The notes: a model not told the origin generated them from the sequence alone. A stretch of DNA of 33,323 nucleotides from an uncultured Paracoccaceae bacterium (GCA_938092015.1 CALKOT010000041.1:1-33323), one strand, 5' to 3'; shown: positions 8,792 through 17,154, counted from the first letter of the stretch. Numbers and translations are program-made.

Positions 8792-10372
8792 TCAATTGAT
8801 CGCCCGATCATGATCACCCCAATAATCCTTGCGCAGCGCCTTTTTGTCGGCCTTGCCATAGGCAGTGACCGGCACCGCATCGATCTGGATCACGCGTTTT
8901 GGCGTTTTGTATTTCGCCAGTTCCTCTTTCGCAAAAGCCAGAACCGCATCCGGATCAAAGTCACCAGGCGCCGGAACAACAAAAGCGGTGACCGCCTCGC
9001 CCCAGTCTTCATCCGGCAGGCCAATGACAACTACCTGACCAACCATTGGGTGGCGTTGAACGACATCTTCCACCTCTGTCGAATAGACGTTCATGCCGCC
9101 TGAAATGATCATGTCCTTTGACCGGTCCACCAGAAAGACATGCCCACTTTCAGCCTGATATCCCACATCGCCAGTGCGTAACCATTCACCCCAATGGGCA
9201 TCGGCGGTTTTCTCTTGCTCTTTGTAATAACCCGCCAGCGTGAACGGTGATCTGACAGTGATCTCACCAACTTCGCCCAGCGGGACCTCCGCGCCTTGGT
9301 CATCGCAGATCAGAACCTCGCAGAACACGGTTGGCTGCCCACATGATCGTTGAAGTTCGGGCTTCAAATGATCAGCTTTCTCAAGCGCGCAGATGAAATT
9401 CGGCGCCTCGGTCTGGCCATATAGCTGTTTGAAGACCAACCCGAACGCATCAATGCCCTGCTGCAGACGAGACGAAGTGATCGGCGCGGCGCCATAGAAG
9501 ATCGTGCGCATGGACGAGGTATCGCGCCGGCCAAGATCGGGATGGTCCAGCACGCGGTAGATCATTGTTGGAACCATGAAGGTCCAGGTGATTTTTGCGT
9601 CCTCGACCAGCCGCAACATCTCTGCCGGGTCAAAGCCTGACATGATCGTGGTTCGCGCGCCCATAACCAGCGCAGTCTGAACAAACAGACCAGCAGCATG
9701 GGCGATTGGACTGTGGATCAGCAAATGATCATCAGCGGCGATCTCTGCCGTCATCGTGTGGCACATGAGGTTGATCCCCATCGGCGCCATTTGATGAACG
9801 ACGCCTTTGGATCGCCCTGTTGTCCCCCCAGTGAAGCCAATGAAATGCGGATCATCCAACGCCAGAGGTGGTCTGTCGGGAAAGTCGCCTGACGCTGCGG
9901 CTAGTGCGCCATCATAACTTTCAAACCCCTCAAGGTCGCCATCGTCCGCCACACAAAGCCGAACTTCGACATCGCTGACGGCATCGGCCGAGGTGATTAG
10001 ATTGTCTGCAAAACTGCTATGGGCGATCAGGGCCTTCGCCTCAGAAAATTCCAGCATGTATGCGATGTCAGAGGCGGACAGCATTTCATTCAGTGGCGTG
10101 CGCACAGCGCCCAGCTTGATGATCGCCATATCTGCGATCACCACCTCAAACCCATTTCGCAAGTAGAGCGCCACAGCGTCGCGGTGACCCACCCCGCGTG
10201 ATGACAGCGCCTGCGCCAGACGGGTTGAGGCGCGATCAACATCTGCAAAGGTAAGGGTGTCATCGCCCATTGTCAGGCAGGGGCGATCAGCGAACCGTTT
10301 CAGGGCGCGGGTGAACATCTCATACGGAAGGGTCGGCGCGAATGCGTTTCGCGCGTCCTGACGTGTCGCCAT
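8792..10372 (-). CDS. AMP-dependent acyl-CoA synthetase/ligase (ANL superfamily)
   Basis: The 526-residue enzyme is complete. It carries the phosphate-binding loop 'FTGGTTGRSKG' (residues 180-190), the A5 motif 'YGQTEAP', the A7/A8 region 'WLRTGDVGYQAESGHVFLVDRSKDMIISGGMNVYSTEVE', and the C-terminal A10 lysine (K507, 'VTAYGKADKK'). It would activate a carboxylic acid with ATP and CoA through an acyl-adenylate. The acid is unknown; medium-chain or aromatic acids are typical of this group. GGGGAGAG lies a few bases before the ATG. The gene sits between fragments of dctD (upstream) and dctB (downstream) yet is itself undamaged, which suggests it is under selection. It may once have been co-expressed with the TRAP system and acted on the imported acid, but that is inference. 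Confidence 0.88.
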   Translation of the reverse strand: MATRQDARNAFAPTLPYEMFTRALKRFADRPCLTMGDDTLTFADVDRASTRLAQALSSRGVGHRDAVALYLRNGFEVVIADMAIIKLGAVRTPLNEMLSASDIAYMLEFSEAKALIAHSSFADNLITSADAVSDVEVRLCVADDGDLEGFESYDGALAAASGDFPDRPPLALDDPHFIGFTGGTTGRSKGVVHQMAPMGINLMCHTMTAEIAADDHLLIHSPIAHAAGLFVQTALVMGARTTIMSGFDPAEMLRLVEDAKITWTFMVPTMIYRVLDHPDLGRRDTSSMRTIFYGAAPITSSRLQQGIDAFGLVFKQLYGQTEAPNFICALEKADHLKPELQRSCGQPTVFCEVLICDDQGAEVPLGEVGEITVRSPFTLAGYYKEQEKTADAHWGEWLRTGDVGYQAESGHVFLVDRSKDMIISGGMNVYSTEVEDVVQRHPMVGQVVVIGLPDEDWGEAVTAFVVPAPGDFDPDAVLAFAKEELAKYKTPKRVIQIDAVPVTAYGKADKKALRKDYWGDHDRAIN

Positions 10373-10423
10373 TTCAATCTCTCCCCTGCTGCGCCCGCCC
10401 GTTTCGCGGGCCAGCGCTGATTA

Positions 10424-10590
10424 TCACTTACGATAATTGCGGAGATTGATGTCGTGGTCACGCAGTCTCGACTTAAGTGAACGTTGCGTCATGCCCAGGG
10501 ATGCCGCCGTTGGCTGCAAGCGGCCCGCATTTTAGGTCAGGGCCTGTTCCAGCAAGCGCCGTTCAAACGACAGAACGCGCTCATCAAGCG
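10424..10590 (-). pseudogene. dctD: DctD-type response regulator, C-terminal helix-turn-helix remnant
   Basis: The last roughly 55 codons of an NtrC-family activator remain: 'LDERVLSFERRLLEQALT', an in-frame TAA at 10532-10534 (a likely CAA to TAA change), then 'NAGRLQPTAASLGMTQRSL' and 'KSRLRDHDINLRNYRK' before a TGA at 10424-10426. This is the Fis-type DNA-binding end of sigma-54 activators. The receiver and AAA+ domains are absent. The fragment is joined in the same reading frame to the C-terminal part of dctP, with the junction inside a 20-bp palindrome. Confidence 0.75.
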
Positions 10591-10605
10591 TCGAATTCGA
10601 CGCTT
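10586..10605. repeat. Perfect 20-bp palindrome at the dctP/dctD junction
   Basis: The arm AAGCGTCGAA is followed immediately by its exact reverse complement, with no spacer and an EcoRI-type GAATTC core. It covers the codons where DctP-like sequence ends and DctD-like sequence begins. The flanking bases do not extend the symmetry. Confidence 0.85.
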
Positions 10606-11581
10606 CTGCCGCGGCAATGACGTTTGCGCCAATGTCAGCTTCAAACATTTCCCACACCGGGCGAAGGGCGCGCACCCAAGTCGCCCGTTGATCCGGCGTC
10701 AGAATGCGAACGACTGAGCCTGCATCAAGCACGCGCTGTTTGTTGATCTCAGCAAGATCTTAGGCGACTTCGTTTCGTTCAATCGTCACTTGCGTGAGAA
10801 TGACATCCAGCTGCGCGCGTACATCCGGCGGCAGGTTGGACCAGAAATCAGCCGATGTGACGACAAGATAGTCGATCACGCCATGATTGGATTCGGTGAC
10901 GCCATCCTGCACTTCGAAGAATTTCTTGCCGAAGATGTTCGACCAGGTGTTTTCCTGACCGTCGACCACACCGGTCTGCAAAGCGCCGTACACTTCTTTG
11001 AAAGCCATCTTCTGCGGATTGGCGCCCAGTTGTTCAAACTGCGCCTTCAGCACGTCTGACTGCTGAATGCGGAATTTCATACCCTTGGCGTCATCAGGCA
11101 GGATCAGCGGCTTTTTCGCTGACATCTGCTTCATGCCATTGTGCCAGAACGAAAGGCCAATCAGGCCTTGCGGCTCCATCGCGAAAAGCAGGTCCTGTCC
11201 GACTTCAGAGGCCTGGAACTTATCGACGGCATCCATGTCCTGAAACAAGAAGGGCAAATCGAAAACGCGATACTTTTTGGTGTAGCGCTCAAACTTCGAA
11301 AGGCTGGGCGCAGCCATTTGCACATCGCCCAGCAACAGCGCTTCCAACACCTTGTTATCATCGTAAAGCTGAGAGTTCGGATAAACCTCCATACAGGCTT
11401 TCCCCTGCAACTCTCGGTTTACCCGGTCAGACAACAACGTCGCGGCCTCACCCTTTGGGTGGCCGGTTGTGTTCGTCACATGGCTGAACTTGATGACAAT
11501 CTCGCCCGGTTCACATTCGGCAAGGGCGGGGGTCGCGGCCAGGGCAGCGACGACGGCTAAAGCAGAGGACAACTTACGCAT
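10591..11581 (-). pseudogene. dctP: TRAP transporter solute-binding protein dctP, interrupted by a stop and lacking its natural end
   Basis: The protein begins with a signal peptide ('ALAVVAALAATPALAE') and follows the DctP family throughout: 'IKFSHVTNTTGHPKGEAA', 'MEVYPNSQLYDDNKVLEALLLGDVQMAAPS', 'GMKFRIQQSDVLKAQFEQLGANP', then 'FKEVYGALQTGVVDGQENTW' with the conserved Gln-Glu-Asn. A TAA at 10760-10762 (probably AAA to TAA, a Lys codon) stops it after 273 residues. The same frame then continues with the family's C-terminal helix ('ITPDQRATWVRAL'-like: 'LTPDQRATWVRALRPVWEMF') until it runs into dctD sequence near 10595. The stop removes about 50 C-terminal residues that normally pack against the binding domain, so function is doubtful. 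It follows soeC and has its own promoter. Its substrate may have been a sulfonate or a dicarboxylate. Confidence 0.85.
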
Positions 11582-11602
11582 AGATCACAAAATACCTGAC
11601 AT

Positions 11603-11652
11603 ACCGACGGGCAAATTTCGTACGCGAATATCTAGCGCAATCGCCCGTCGGT
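11603..11652. promoter_or_regulatory. 10-bp perfect inverted repeat flanking the dctP promoter
   Basis: ACCGACGGGC at 11603-11612 is matched by its exact reverse complement at 11643-11652, with 30 bases between. One arm covers part of the -35 box and the other lies just downstream of the expected start of transcription. Centre-to-centre spacing of 40 bp is about four helical turns, so a dimeric regulator could hold both arms on one face. The regulator is unknown. Confidence 0.65.
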
Positions 11653-11655
11653 CAA
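11627..11655 (-). promoter_or_regulatory. Sigma-70-type promoter for dctP
   Basis: On the minus strand TTGACC (11655-11650) is separated by exactly 17 bases from GATATT (11632-11627), about 45 bases before the dctP ATG. The boxes match the housekeeping consensus well. It lies in the 83-base gap between soeC and dctP, showing that dctP need not depend on the soe transcript. Confidence 0.6.
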
Positions 11656-11664
11656 TTCATCAGG

Positions 11665-12597
11665 TCACCTTCTGCCGTAATAAAGGCCTACTACGTGCTC
11701 TGCTTCGGCAAAAAACAGCCATCTGTGGGTCAAAGCACCCGCAAAATGCAGAATTAGCGCCAAAATGAGACCGGGAACCTGCAAACCAGCAGGCAATCCG
11801 AATCCCCCCGCTTCGCGGAAAACGATGAACAGAAAGAGCGGCGCGAAGAGGCCAAGGATGGTAGCGAACAGCGCCAGTTTGTCAGCGTGTTTGCGGCCAA
11901 CGTGGAACACCATTTCTTTCATCAGATAGTTTGGCGATGAATGCGGGCTTTCCAGAAGCCGCACTTTGCCGATACCGCCCAATTGCGTGGCGCTTTCCGG
12001 GCTGTGGCCGGCGGCCGCAAGCGTTGTCGCTTGGGTTGAGCGGCGGTAGATGTAGATCAGAGCCGAGAACGCCAAAAGCGCCATGCCGATGCTGACGTCA
12101 ATCGCTTCACCGGCCATCGCGGCGGCGGCCGAAGTGGCCAGTGCGCCGCCTGCCCCGGCAAAGCCAAGGAACATCGGCACAGTCCAGGTGTTCGACCAGC
12201 GCGGCACGGTTTTCAGCTGCCCATAGATCATAGCGGTGCAGATGATGGCGAGGATCGCCAAAGCGGCGCAGACAATGCCTAGCAGCATGTTCCGATCGCC
12301 CATCCACCACAGAACAGTGAAGACGAAGAACAGCGTCATTAGCACAACAGAAACGCAGCCCTCACGGCTAAGCCAGCTGGACCGCCATTGGCTGAACGCC
12401 TTCAACGCGCGCTGGGGATTTCCAAGGTGGAAGGTTGAAGACACCAGACCAATGCCCGCAAAACACAGCGCAATGAACGCTGTGATCGGGCCAGCGGTAT
12501 CGCCCGATGGGCCAAGGCCGAGGCCCAACCAGACCATCATGCCGAACCCAAGGCCGGACAAAGTGGTGAAGAGGATGACAGAATTAGCGGGATGCAT
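11665..12597 (-). CDS. soeC: SoeC-type membrane anchor subunit (DmsC/NrfD-like) of sulfite dehydrogenase
   Basis: The 310-residue integral membrane protein has eight predicted helices and matches the DmsC anchor family: 'HPANSVILFTTLSGLGFGMMVWLGL', 'STFHLGNPQRALKAFSQWRSSWLSREG' and 'FHVGRKHADKLALFA'. The 'FHLGNP...SWLSREG' block is the family signature. The ATG at 12597 overlaps the soeB stop as TGATG, a typical translational-coupling arrangement; an in-frame ATG 30 bases upstream would overlap soeB more and is less likely. In the Soe complex this subunit holds SoeAB on the cytoplasmic membrane face and passes electrons to quinone. A DMSO-reductase anchor is the alternative, but the cytoplasmic catalytic subunit and xsc context favour Soe. 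Confidence 0.82.
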   Translation of the reverse strand: MHPANSVILFTTLSGLGFGMMVWLGLGLGPSGDTAGPITAFIALCFAGIGLVSSTFHLGNPQRALKAFSQWRSSWLSREGCVSVVLMTLFFVFTVLWWMGDRNMLLGIVCAALAILAIICTAMIYGQLKTVPRWSNTWTVPMFLGFAGAGGALATSAAAAMAGEAIDVSIGMALLAFSALIYIYRRSTQATTLAAAGHSPESATQLGGIGKVRLLESPHSSPNYLMKEMVFHVGRKHADKLALFATILGLFAPLFLFIVFREAGGFGLPAGLQVPGLILALILHFAGALTHRWLFFAEAEHVVGLYYGRR

Positions 12598-13340
12598 CAG
12601 ATCTTCTCCAAAGCTTTGTCGAGCCAACCGAGAAAGCCTTTGGTTTCAGGCTCAGCCAGTGCGGCGAGGTTAAACGGTTCACCTGCAGCGGCGACGTCTT
12701 TGGGCCGCGGCGGCAGGTATTTGTTGACGGGCTTGGTGCCCTGTTCCGGCATCAGGTCCATCCCGCCGCGTTCCGCGACCAATTTGCTGACGTCAGAGTT
12801 TGCATCGCCGAGGTCACCGAAATGGCGGGCGCCTGCCGGGCAGGTGCGCACGCAGGACGGCACACGGTCTTCTTCGGGGATGTTTTCGTTGTAGATCCGG
12901 TCAACGCACAGGGTGCATTTCTTCATCACCCCTTCGGCCTGATCCATTTCGCGTGCGCCATAAGGACAGGCCCAGGCGCAGAGGCCACAGCCGATGCAGT
13001 CATCTTCGTTCACCAGCACAATGCCGTCTTCAGCGCGTTTATAGCTGGCGCCTGTCGGACAGACGGTGACGCAGGGCGCGTCCTCGCAGTGCAGACAGGA
13101 TTTCGGGAAGTGGATGACCTGAGCAGGCGCATCCTCTGGCTGAACCTCAAATGTGTGGATGCGGTTCAGGAACGTGCCGACCGTGTCTGCGCCGTAGGCG
13201 TTCTGGTCAGACAGCGGCGCGCCGTAGCCGCCGGTGTTCCATTCCTTGCAGGAGATCACGCAGGCATGGCAGCCAACGCAGGTATCAAGGTCGATGACGA
13301 GGCCGAGTTTGACGTCGCCGCAAGCAGGTAATGTCGTCAT
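12597..13340 (-). CDS. soeB: SoeB-type iron-sulfur subunit of sulfite dehydrogenase
   Basis: This 247-residue ferredoxin-like protein has four cysteine clusters: 'CVGCHACVISC', 'CLHCEDAPCVTVC', 'CIGCGLCAWAC', and 'CTLCVDR' with the later 'CVRTC'. Together they fit four [4Fe-4S] centres, as in DmsB, PsrB and SoeB. It carries electrons from the molybdenum subunit to the membrane anchor. The ATG at 13340 is preferred because GGAGG lies 7 bases before it and it overlaps the soeA stop as ATGA; an ATG two codons earlier is possible. The gene lies between soeA and soeC with overlaps at both ends, so the three subunits are made from one message in fixed proportion. Confidence 0.87.
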   Translation of the reverse strand: MTTLPACGDVKLGLVIDLDTCVGCHACVISCKEWNTGGYGAPLSDQNAYGADTVGTFLNRIHTFEVQPEDAPAQVIHFPKSCLHCEDAPCVTVCPTGASYKRAEDGIVLVNEDDCIGCGLCAWACPYGAREMDQAEGVMKKCTLCVDRIYNENIPEEDRVPSCVRTCPAGARHFGDLGDANSDVSKLVAERGGMDLMPEQGTKPVNKYLPPRPKDVAAAGEPFNLAALAEPETKGFLGWLDKALEKI

Positions 13341-16168
13341 GACCATTCCTCCCCATAAGCTACATGATCGGGGCCTTCGCCCACCGGGGATTGCTGTGCG
13401 GGTATCGCAGGCAGTGACTGCGTCGCACCATCCGCCTTCTCAATCCGCACCCTCAAATCGAACCACGCCGCCTGCCCGGTGATCGGGTCAGAGTTGGCCC
13501 AGCGCATGCCGTCACCTTTCGGCGGCAGCAATTCGTGTATCAGGTGGTTCATCAGGAAGCCCTTCTCAGACTCCGGCGCATTCGGCTTCAGCGCCCAGGC
13601 GCCTTTGCGTTTGCCGATGGCGTTCCAGGTCCAGACCGTCTTACCATTCAGCGCGTCCATCCGCACGACAGGCACTGTGATCTGACCGTGGGTCGAGGCC
13701 AGGTTGGCCCAGTCACCTTCCTTAAAACCATGCTCCTCCCAAATCTCTCCAGAAACGTAGAGAGGGTTTTGGCCATGGATCTGACGCAGCCATGCGTTCT
13801 GGCTGCCCCATGAATGATACATCGCAGCCGGGCGCTGGGTGAGGGCGTGAAGCGGGAACTCTTCAGCCGATACTTGCTGCTGTTCGAACGGCTCATACCA
13901 GATAGGCAGCGGATCAAAGTAGTCCTTGATCCGTTGGCGCAGATGATTGGGAGGCTGACGTTCGCCTTTACCTTCGGCGCCCAGCTGGAACTTGCGCATC
14001 GGCTCAACATACAGCTGGAAAAGATACGGCTGCTCTTTGTCGAACAGGCCGATCTTCACCGCCCATTCCTGATAGGCCTTGTTCCACGGCTTGAAGTACA
14101 GCGCCTCTTCCGGGATGTGGTTAATCCAGAAGCCGCCATTGTCGATGTACTGCTGGATCTGGTTCGGGTTCGGATCGCCGCGCCCGTCCTGATCACCGTT
14201 TTCACCACGGAAACCTGACAGCGGCCCGACACCCGGACGACGCTGATGGTTCATGATGTAGTCGGCGTAATCTTCGTACTTCTGCGAGCCATCATCGTTC
14301 GTCAGTCCCGGCAGGCCAAGACGGGCGCCCAGATCAACAAGCACAGACTGGAACCCGCGCACATCGCGGTCCGGCTCAACAACCGGCCAGCGGATGCTGT
14401 CTGCGGCGGCTTCCGGCTCACAGATCGGGCGGTCAAGCAGACTGATGCAGTCGTGCCGCTCCAGATACGTCGTGTCGGGCAGAACGAGGTCCGCAAACGC
14501 CACCATCTCAGACGAATAGGCGTCCGAATAGATGAGTTTCGGAATCACATATTCCCCGTTCTCATCCTTGTCCGTCAGCATGTTCATCACGCCGCCGGAG
14601 TTCATGGAGGAGTTCCAGGACATGTTCGCCATGTACATCATCATGACGTCGATCTTGTACGGGTCCCCAGCATGGGCGTTCGAGATCACCATATGCATCA
14701 GCCCGTGGGCCGACATCGGATGTTCCCACGTATACGCCTTGTCGATGCGTTTGGCGTTGCCGTCTTCATCGAGCGCCAGGTTTTCAGGTCCGCGCGGATA
14801 GCCAAGGTGCGGACCGTCCAGCGTGCCACCGGGCTCAGACGTGTGGTGGGGCGGTGGGTGTGCCTCTACCGGTTTCGGGTAAGGCGGTTTGAAGCGGAAG
14901 CCGCCCGGGCATTCCACCGATCCGAGCAGGATCTGCAGCATGTGCAGCGCGCGGCAGGTCTGGAACCCGTTTGAGTGGGCCGAGATGCCCCGCATCGCGT
15001 GGAAGCTGACCGGGCGACCGATCATCTTGTCGTGCTTCATGCCCCGGAAATCAGTCCAGGGCTGATCGACGACGATCTCTTCTTCAAACGCAGTGTGCGC
15101 CAGTTCGGCGGCGAGGCGTTTGATCGTCTCAACGGACACGCCGCAACGTTCAGACACAGCTTCGGGCGCATATTTCTCGTCAGCATATTTCGCAGCGAGC
15201 AACTCGAACACTGGCTTGCCAGGCACGCCGTTCACAGTGAAGTCGCCCTGCATCGCAGGTTTCACGTTGGCTGTGTCGAACGCGACAGCTGAGTTAGACG
15301 CAGGGTCCCAGACCAGCGGCTTGCCGTCTTCGCCTTTGATGAACAGGCCATGCTCATCCGACGCTTCGTCCTGGTTCACCAGATAGGTCGCGTTGGTGTA
15401 GCGGTTCAGATAACCAACATCGACCTTGCCCGCCTTCAGCAGCTCATGAACCATCGCGAGGATGAAGAGGCCGTCTGTGCCGGGCGTGATGCCAACCCAT
15501 TCGTCGGCGATGGCGTTGTAGCCCGACCGCACGGGATTCACGCCAACGACTTTAGCGCCGCGCGCTTTCAGGCGGCCAAGGCCCATCTTGATCGGGTTTG
15601 AATCGTGATCTTCGGCGACGCCAAAGATCATGAACATCTTCGTGCGTTCCCAATCCGGCGCGCCGAATTCCCAGAACGCGCCGCCCATCGTGTAGATGCC
15701 AGCGGCGGCCATGTTCACCGAACAGAACCCGCCATGCGCAGCATAGTTTGGCGTACCAAACAGCTGCGCCCACCAGGACGTAAAGCTTTGCGATTGATCG
15801 CGGCCCGTGAAAAATGCCAGTTTCTTAGGATCTTTCGCGCGGACGGGGGCGAGCCAGCTTTTCGCCGTCTCAAGCGCCTCTTCCCACTCAATTTCCTCAA
15901 ACTTGCCTTCGCCGCGTTCACCCACCCGTTTCAGCGGCTTCTTCAGGCGCGCCGGGGAATAGTGCTGCATGATACCGGCGGACCCCTTGGCGCAAAGCAC
16001 GCCCTTATTCACCGGGTGATCGCGGTTGCCCTCGATATAGCGGACCTTGTTGTCGCGCATATGCACGTTGATCCCGCAACGGCAGGCGCACATGTAACAG
16101 GTAGTCTTGCGGATTTCGTCCGAGACCTTTGGACTGGTATCCAGCTTCGGTTCGTCAAATGGCGGCAT
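13337..16168 (-). CDS. soeA: SoeA-type molybdopterin catalytic subunit of cytoplasmic sulfite dehydrogenase
   Basis: The 943-residue protein belongs to the DMSO-reductase superfamily. An N-terminal [4Fe-4S] site is formed by C24, C27, C31 and C59 ('CYMCACRC...LCAKG'). Molybdopterin-binding blocks follow, such as 'FTGRDQSQSFTSWWAQLFGTPNYAAHGGFCSVNM', 'VNPVRSGYNAIADEWVGITPGTDGLFILAMVHELL' and a C-terminal MoCo-binding domain with 'LHALTQRPAAMYHSWGSQNAWL'. There is no twin-arginine signal, so it works in the cytoplasm as SoeA does, unlike periplasmic DmsA. A strong GGGGGGAG box precedes the ATG. SoeABC oxidises sulfite to sulfate and feeds electrons to quinone. Its place downstream of xsc, which releases sulfite, supports that role. 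Other members of the superfamily (polysulfide or arsenate enzymes) cannot be excluded from sequence alone. Confidence 0.82.
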   Translation of the reverse strand: MPPFDEPKLDTSPKVSDEIRKTTCYMCACRCGINVHMRDNKVRYIEGNRDHPVNKGVLCAKGSAGIMQHYSPARLKKPLKRVGERGEGKFEEIEWEEALETAKSWLAPVRAKDPKKLAFFTGRDQSQSFTSWWAQLFGTPNYAAHGGFCSVNMAAAGIYTMGGAFWEFGAPDWERTKMFMIFGVAEDHDSNPIKMGLGRLKARGAKVVGVNPVRSGYNAIADEWVGITPGTDGLFILAMVHELLKAGKVDVGYLNRYTNATYLVNQDEASDEHGLFIKGEDGKPLVWDPASNSAVAFDTANVKPAMQGDFTVNGVPGKPVFELLAAKYADEKYAPEAVSERCGVSVETIKRLAAELAHTAFEEEIVVDQPWTDFRGMKHDKMIGRPVSFHAMRGISAHSNGFQTCRALHMLQILLGSVECPGGFRFKPPYPKPVEAHPPPHHTSEPGGTLDGPHLGYPRGPENLALDEDGNAKRIDKAYTWEHPMSAHGLMHMVISNAHAGDPYKIDVMMMYMANMSWNSSMNSGGVMNMLTDKDENGEYVIPKLIYSDAYSSEMVAFADLVLPDTTYLERHDCISLLDRPICEPEAAADSIRWPVVEPDRDVRGFQSVLVDLGARLGLPGLTNDDGSQKYEDYADYIMNHQRRPGVGPLSGFRGENGDQDGRGDPNPNQIQQYIDNGGFWINHIPEEALYFKPWNKAYQEWAVKIGLFDKEQPYLFQLYVEPMRKFQLGAEGKGERQPPNHLRQRIKDYFDPLPIWYEPFEQQQVSAEEFPLHALTQRPAAMYHSWGSQNAWLRQIHGQNPLYVSGEIWEEHGFKEGDWANLASTHGQITVPVVRMDALNGKTVWTWNAIGKRKGAWALKPNAPESEKGFLMNHLIHELLPPKGDGMRWANSDPITGQAAWFDLRVRIEKADGATQSLPAIPAQQSPVGEGPDHVAYGEEWS

Positions 16169-16243
16169 GTGACCGCTCCCCCCTTTTGTTTCGCCGGACC
16201 GTAATCGGGGTTCGGCGGCAGTTCTACAGTTATTGCGCGTCCA

Positions 16244-17002
16244 TTAGACGAGCAGCCGGGCGATCCCGGCCAGCGCCAGCGCGATCAGAAGCGTCAGGCA
16301 AAATGGTCGATAGTATTTGGCGTAGTGGTCGATGAAGAACCGCTGGCCGATTAACGTGCCGATGATGGCCGGACCGATCAGAACGACGCTGCGGCTCAAC
16401 GACTGTGCGTCGATCAAACCGAAGATCGCCAGCATTCCGCCTGAGATGAAGGCCGAGAAGATCAGATAGAGGATGATCGAAGCGCGCATCACTGTCGCCG
16501 ACGCATCCCTTGCAAGCACGTACAATGCCACCGTCATACCGCCGAGGCTCGCCAGCCCGAACGCAAAGCCCGCCGCGACGCCGGATCCATAAAGTCCCGC
16601 CCGCGTGGCAAGAAAGGCGAAGCGGATCTTCGCCAGTTGCAATACCGCGAGCGACAGGATGAGGCAGAGCGCGATCAGTTTGGATGCGTCCTCGGATACC
16701 GCCAGCAGGACCAGCAGGCCCAAAGGCAACCCGACCAGACTGCCAATCGCCAACCCGTAGGAAACGCTGCGATCCGCATCGCGCCAGCCGCCGCGCGCCA
16801 GCATAAGTGACGCCGACGCCTCCAACGCCCAACAGACCGGGATCAGCTCGACCGGCGGAATGAAGACGGCGCAGCTGGCCATGACCAGCGCTGACAGGCC
16901 AAAGCCCGCGAAGCCGCGCACGATCCCAGCCACTAAAACGGCGCTGATCAGAAAAAGTGCGTCGAACTGAGGAAGATTGAGAAGGGAGGCAAACCATTCC
17001 AT
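16244..17002 (-). CDS. TauE/SafE (TSUP) family sulfite exporter candidate
   Basis: The 252-residue membrane protein has about eight helices and the TSUP opening 'SAVLVAGIVRGFAGFGLSALVMASCAVFIPPVE', with 'GSLVGLPLGLLVLL' before the midpoint and the repeat-like 'GSGVAAGFAFGLASLGG' in the second half. TSUP members next to sulfonate genes are thought to export sulfite or sulfoacetate. The gene lies 203 bases after xsc and 75 bases before soeA on the same strand, so it sits between sulfite production and sulfite oxidation. The start is ATG at 17002; a TTG one codon earlier is also in frame. Translation may be coupled to a 23-codon frame upstream. Confidence 0.83.
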   Translation of the reverse strand: MEWFASLLNLPQFDALFLISAVLVAGIVRGFAGFGLSALVMASCAVFIPPVELIPVCWALEASASLMLARGGWRDADRSVSYGLAIGSLVGLPLGLLVLLAVSEDASKLIALCLILSLAVLQLAKIRFAFLATRAGLYGSGVAAGFAFGLASLGGMTVALYVLARDASATVMRASIILYLIFSAFISGGMLAIFGLIDAQSLSRSVVLIGPAIIGTLIGQRFFIDHYAKYYRPFCLTLLIALALAGIARLLV

Positions 17003-17073
17003 CAAGCGCCTGCGACGTTGGCAATGCTCGCGTTGTGCGGCTGCACGGCGTCGGAAAGTGGGGCGTAATTCAT
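17002..17073 (-). CDS. Possible 23-codon leader frame overlapping the tauE-like start
   Basis: An ATG at 17073 opens a frame of 23 codons ('MNYAPLSDAVQPHNASIANV' and three further residues) whose TGA shares its last base with the ATG of the TSUP gene (TGATG). An AGGA lies 10-11 bases upstream. No homology is recognised. It could couple translation into the exporter gene or be chance. Confidence 0.25.
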   Translation of the reverse strand: MNYAPLSDAVQPHNASIANVAGA

Positions 17074-17154
17074 GGGCGGCGCGTTCCTTGCAGCCTTTGG
17101 CTGTGCCAATGGCTATGGTCGGCTTGAAGTTTCGCCAAGCGAACCGCTGGGCAG

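Noticed and set aside
10424-10762. Use of TAA as a sense codon in the dctP/dctD frame (recoding)
   Set aside because: All intact genes in the window use TAA normally as a stop; point mutations in a decaying locus are the simpler explanation.
13337-16168. Periplasmic DMSO reductase DmsA as the identity of the molybdenum subunit
   Set aside because: No twin-arginine signal, and the gene follows xsc and a sulfite-exporter candidate; the SoeA reading fits better.
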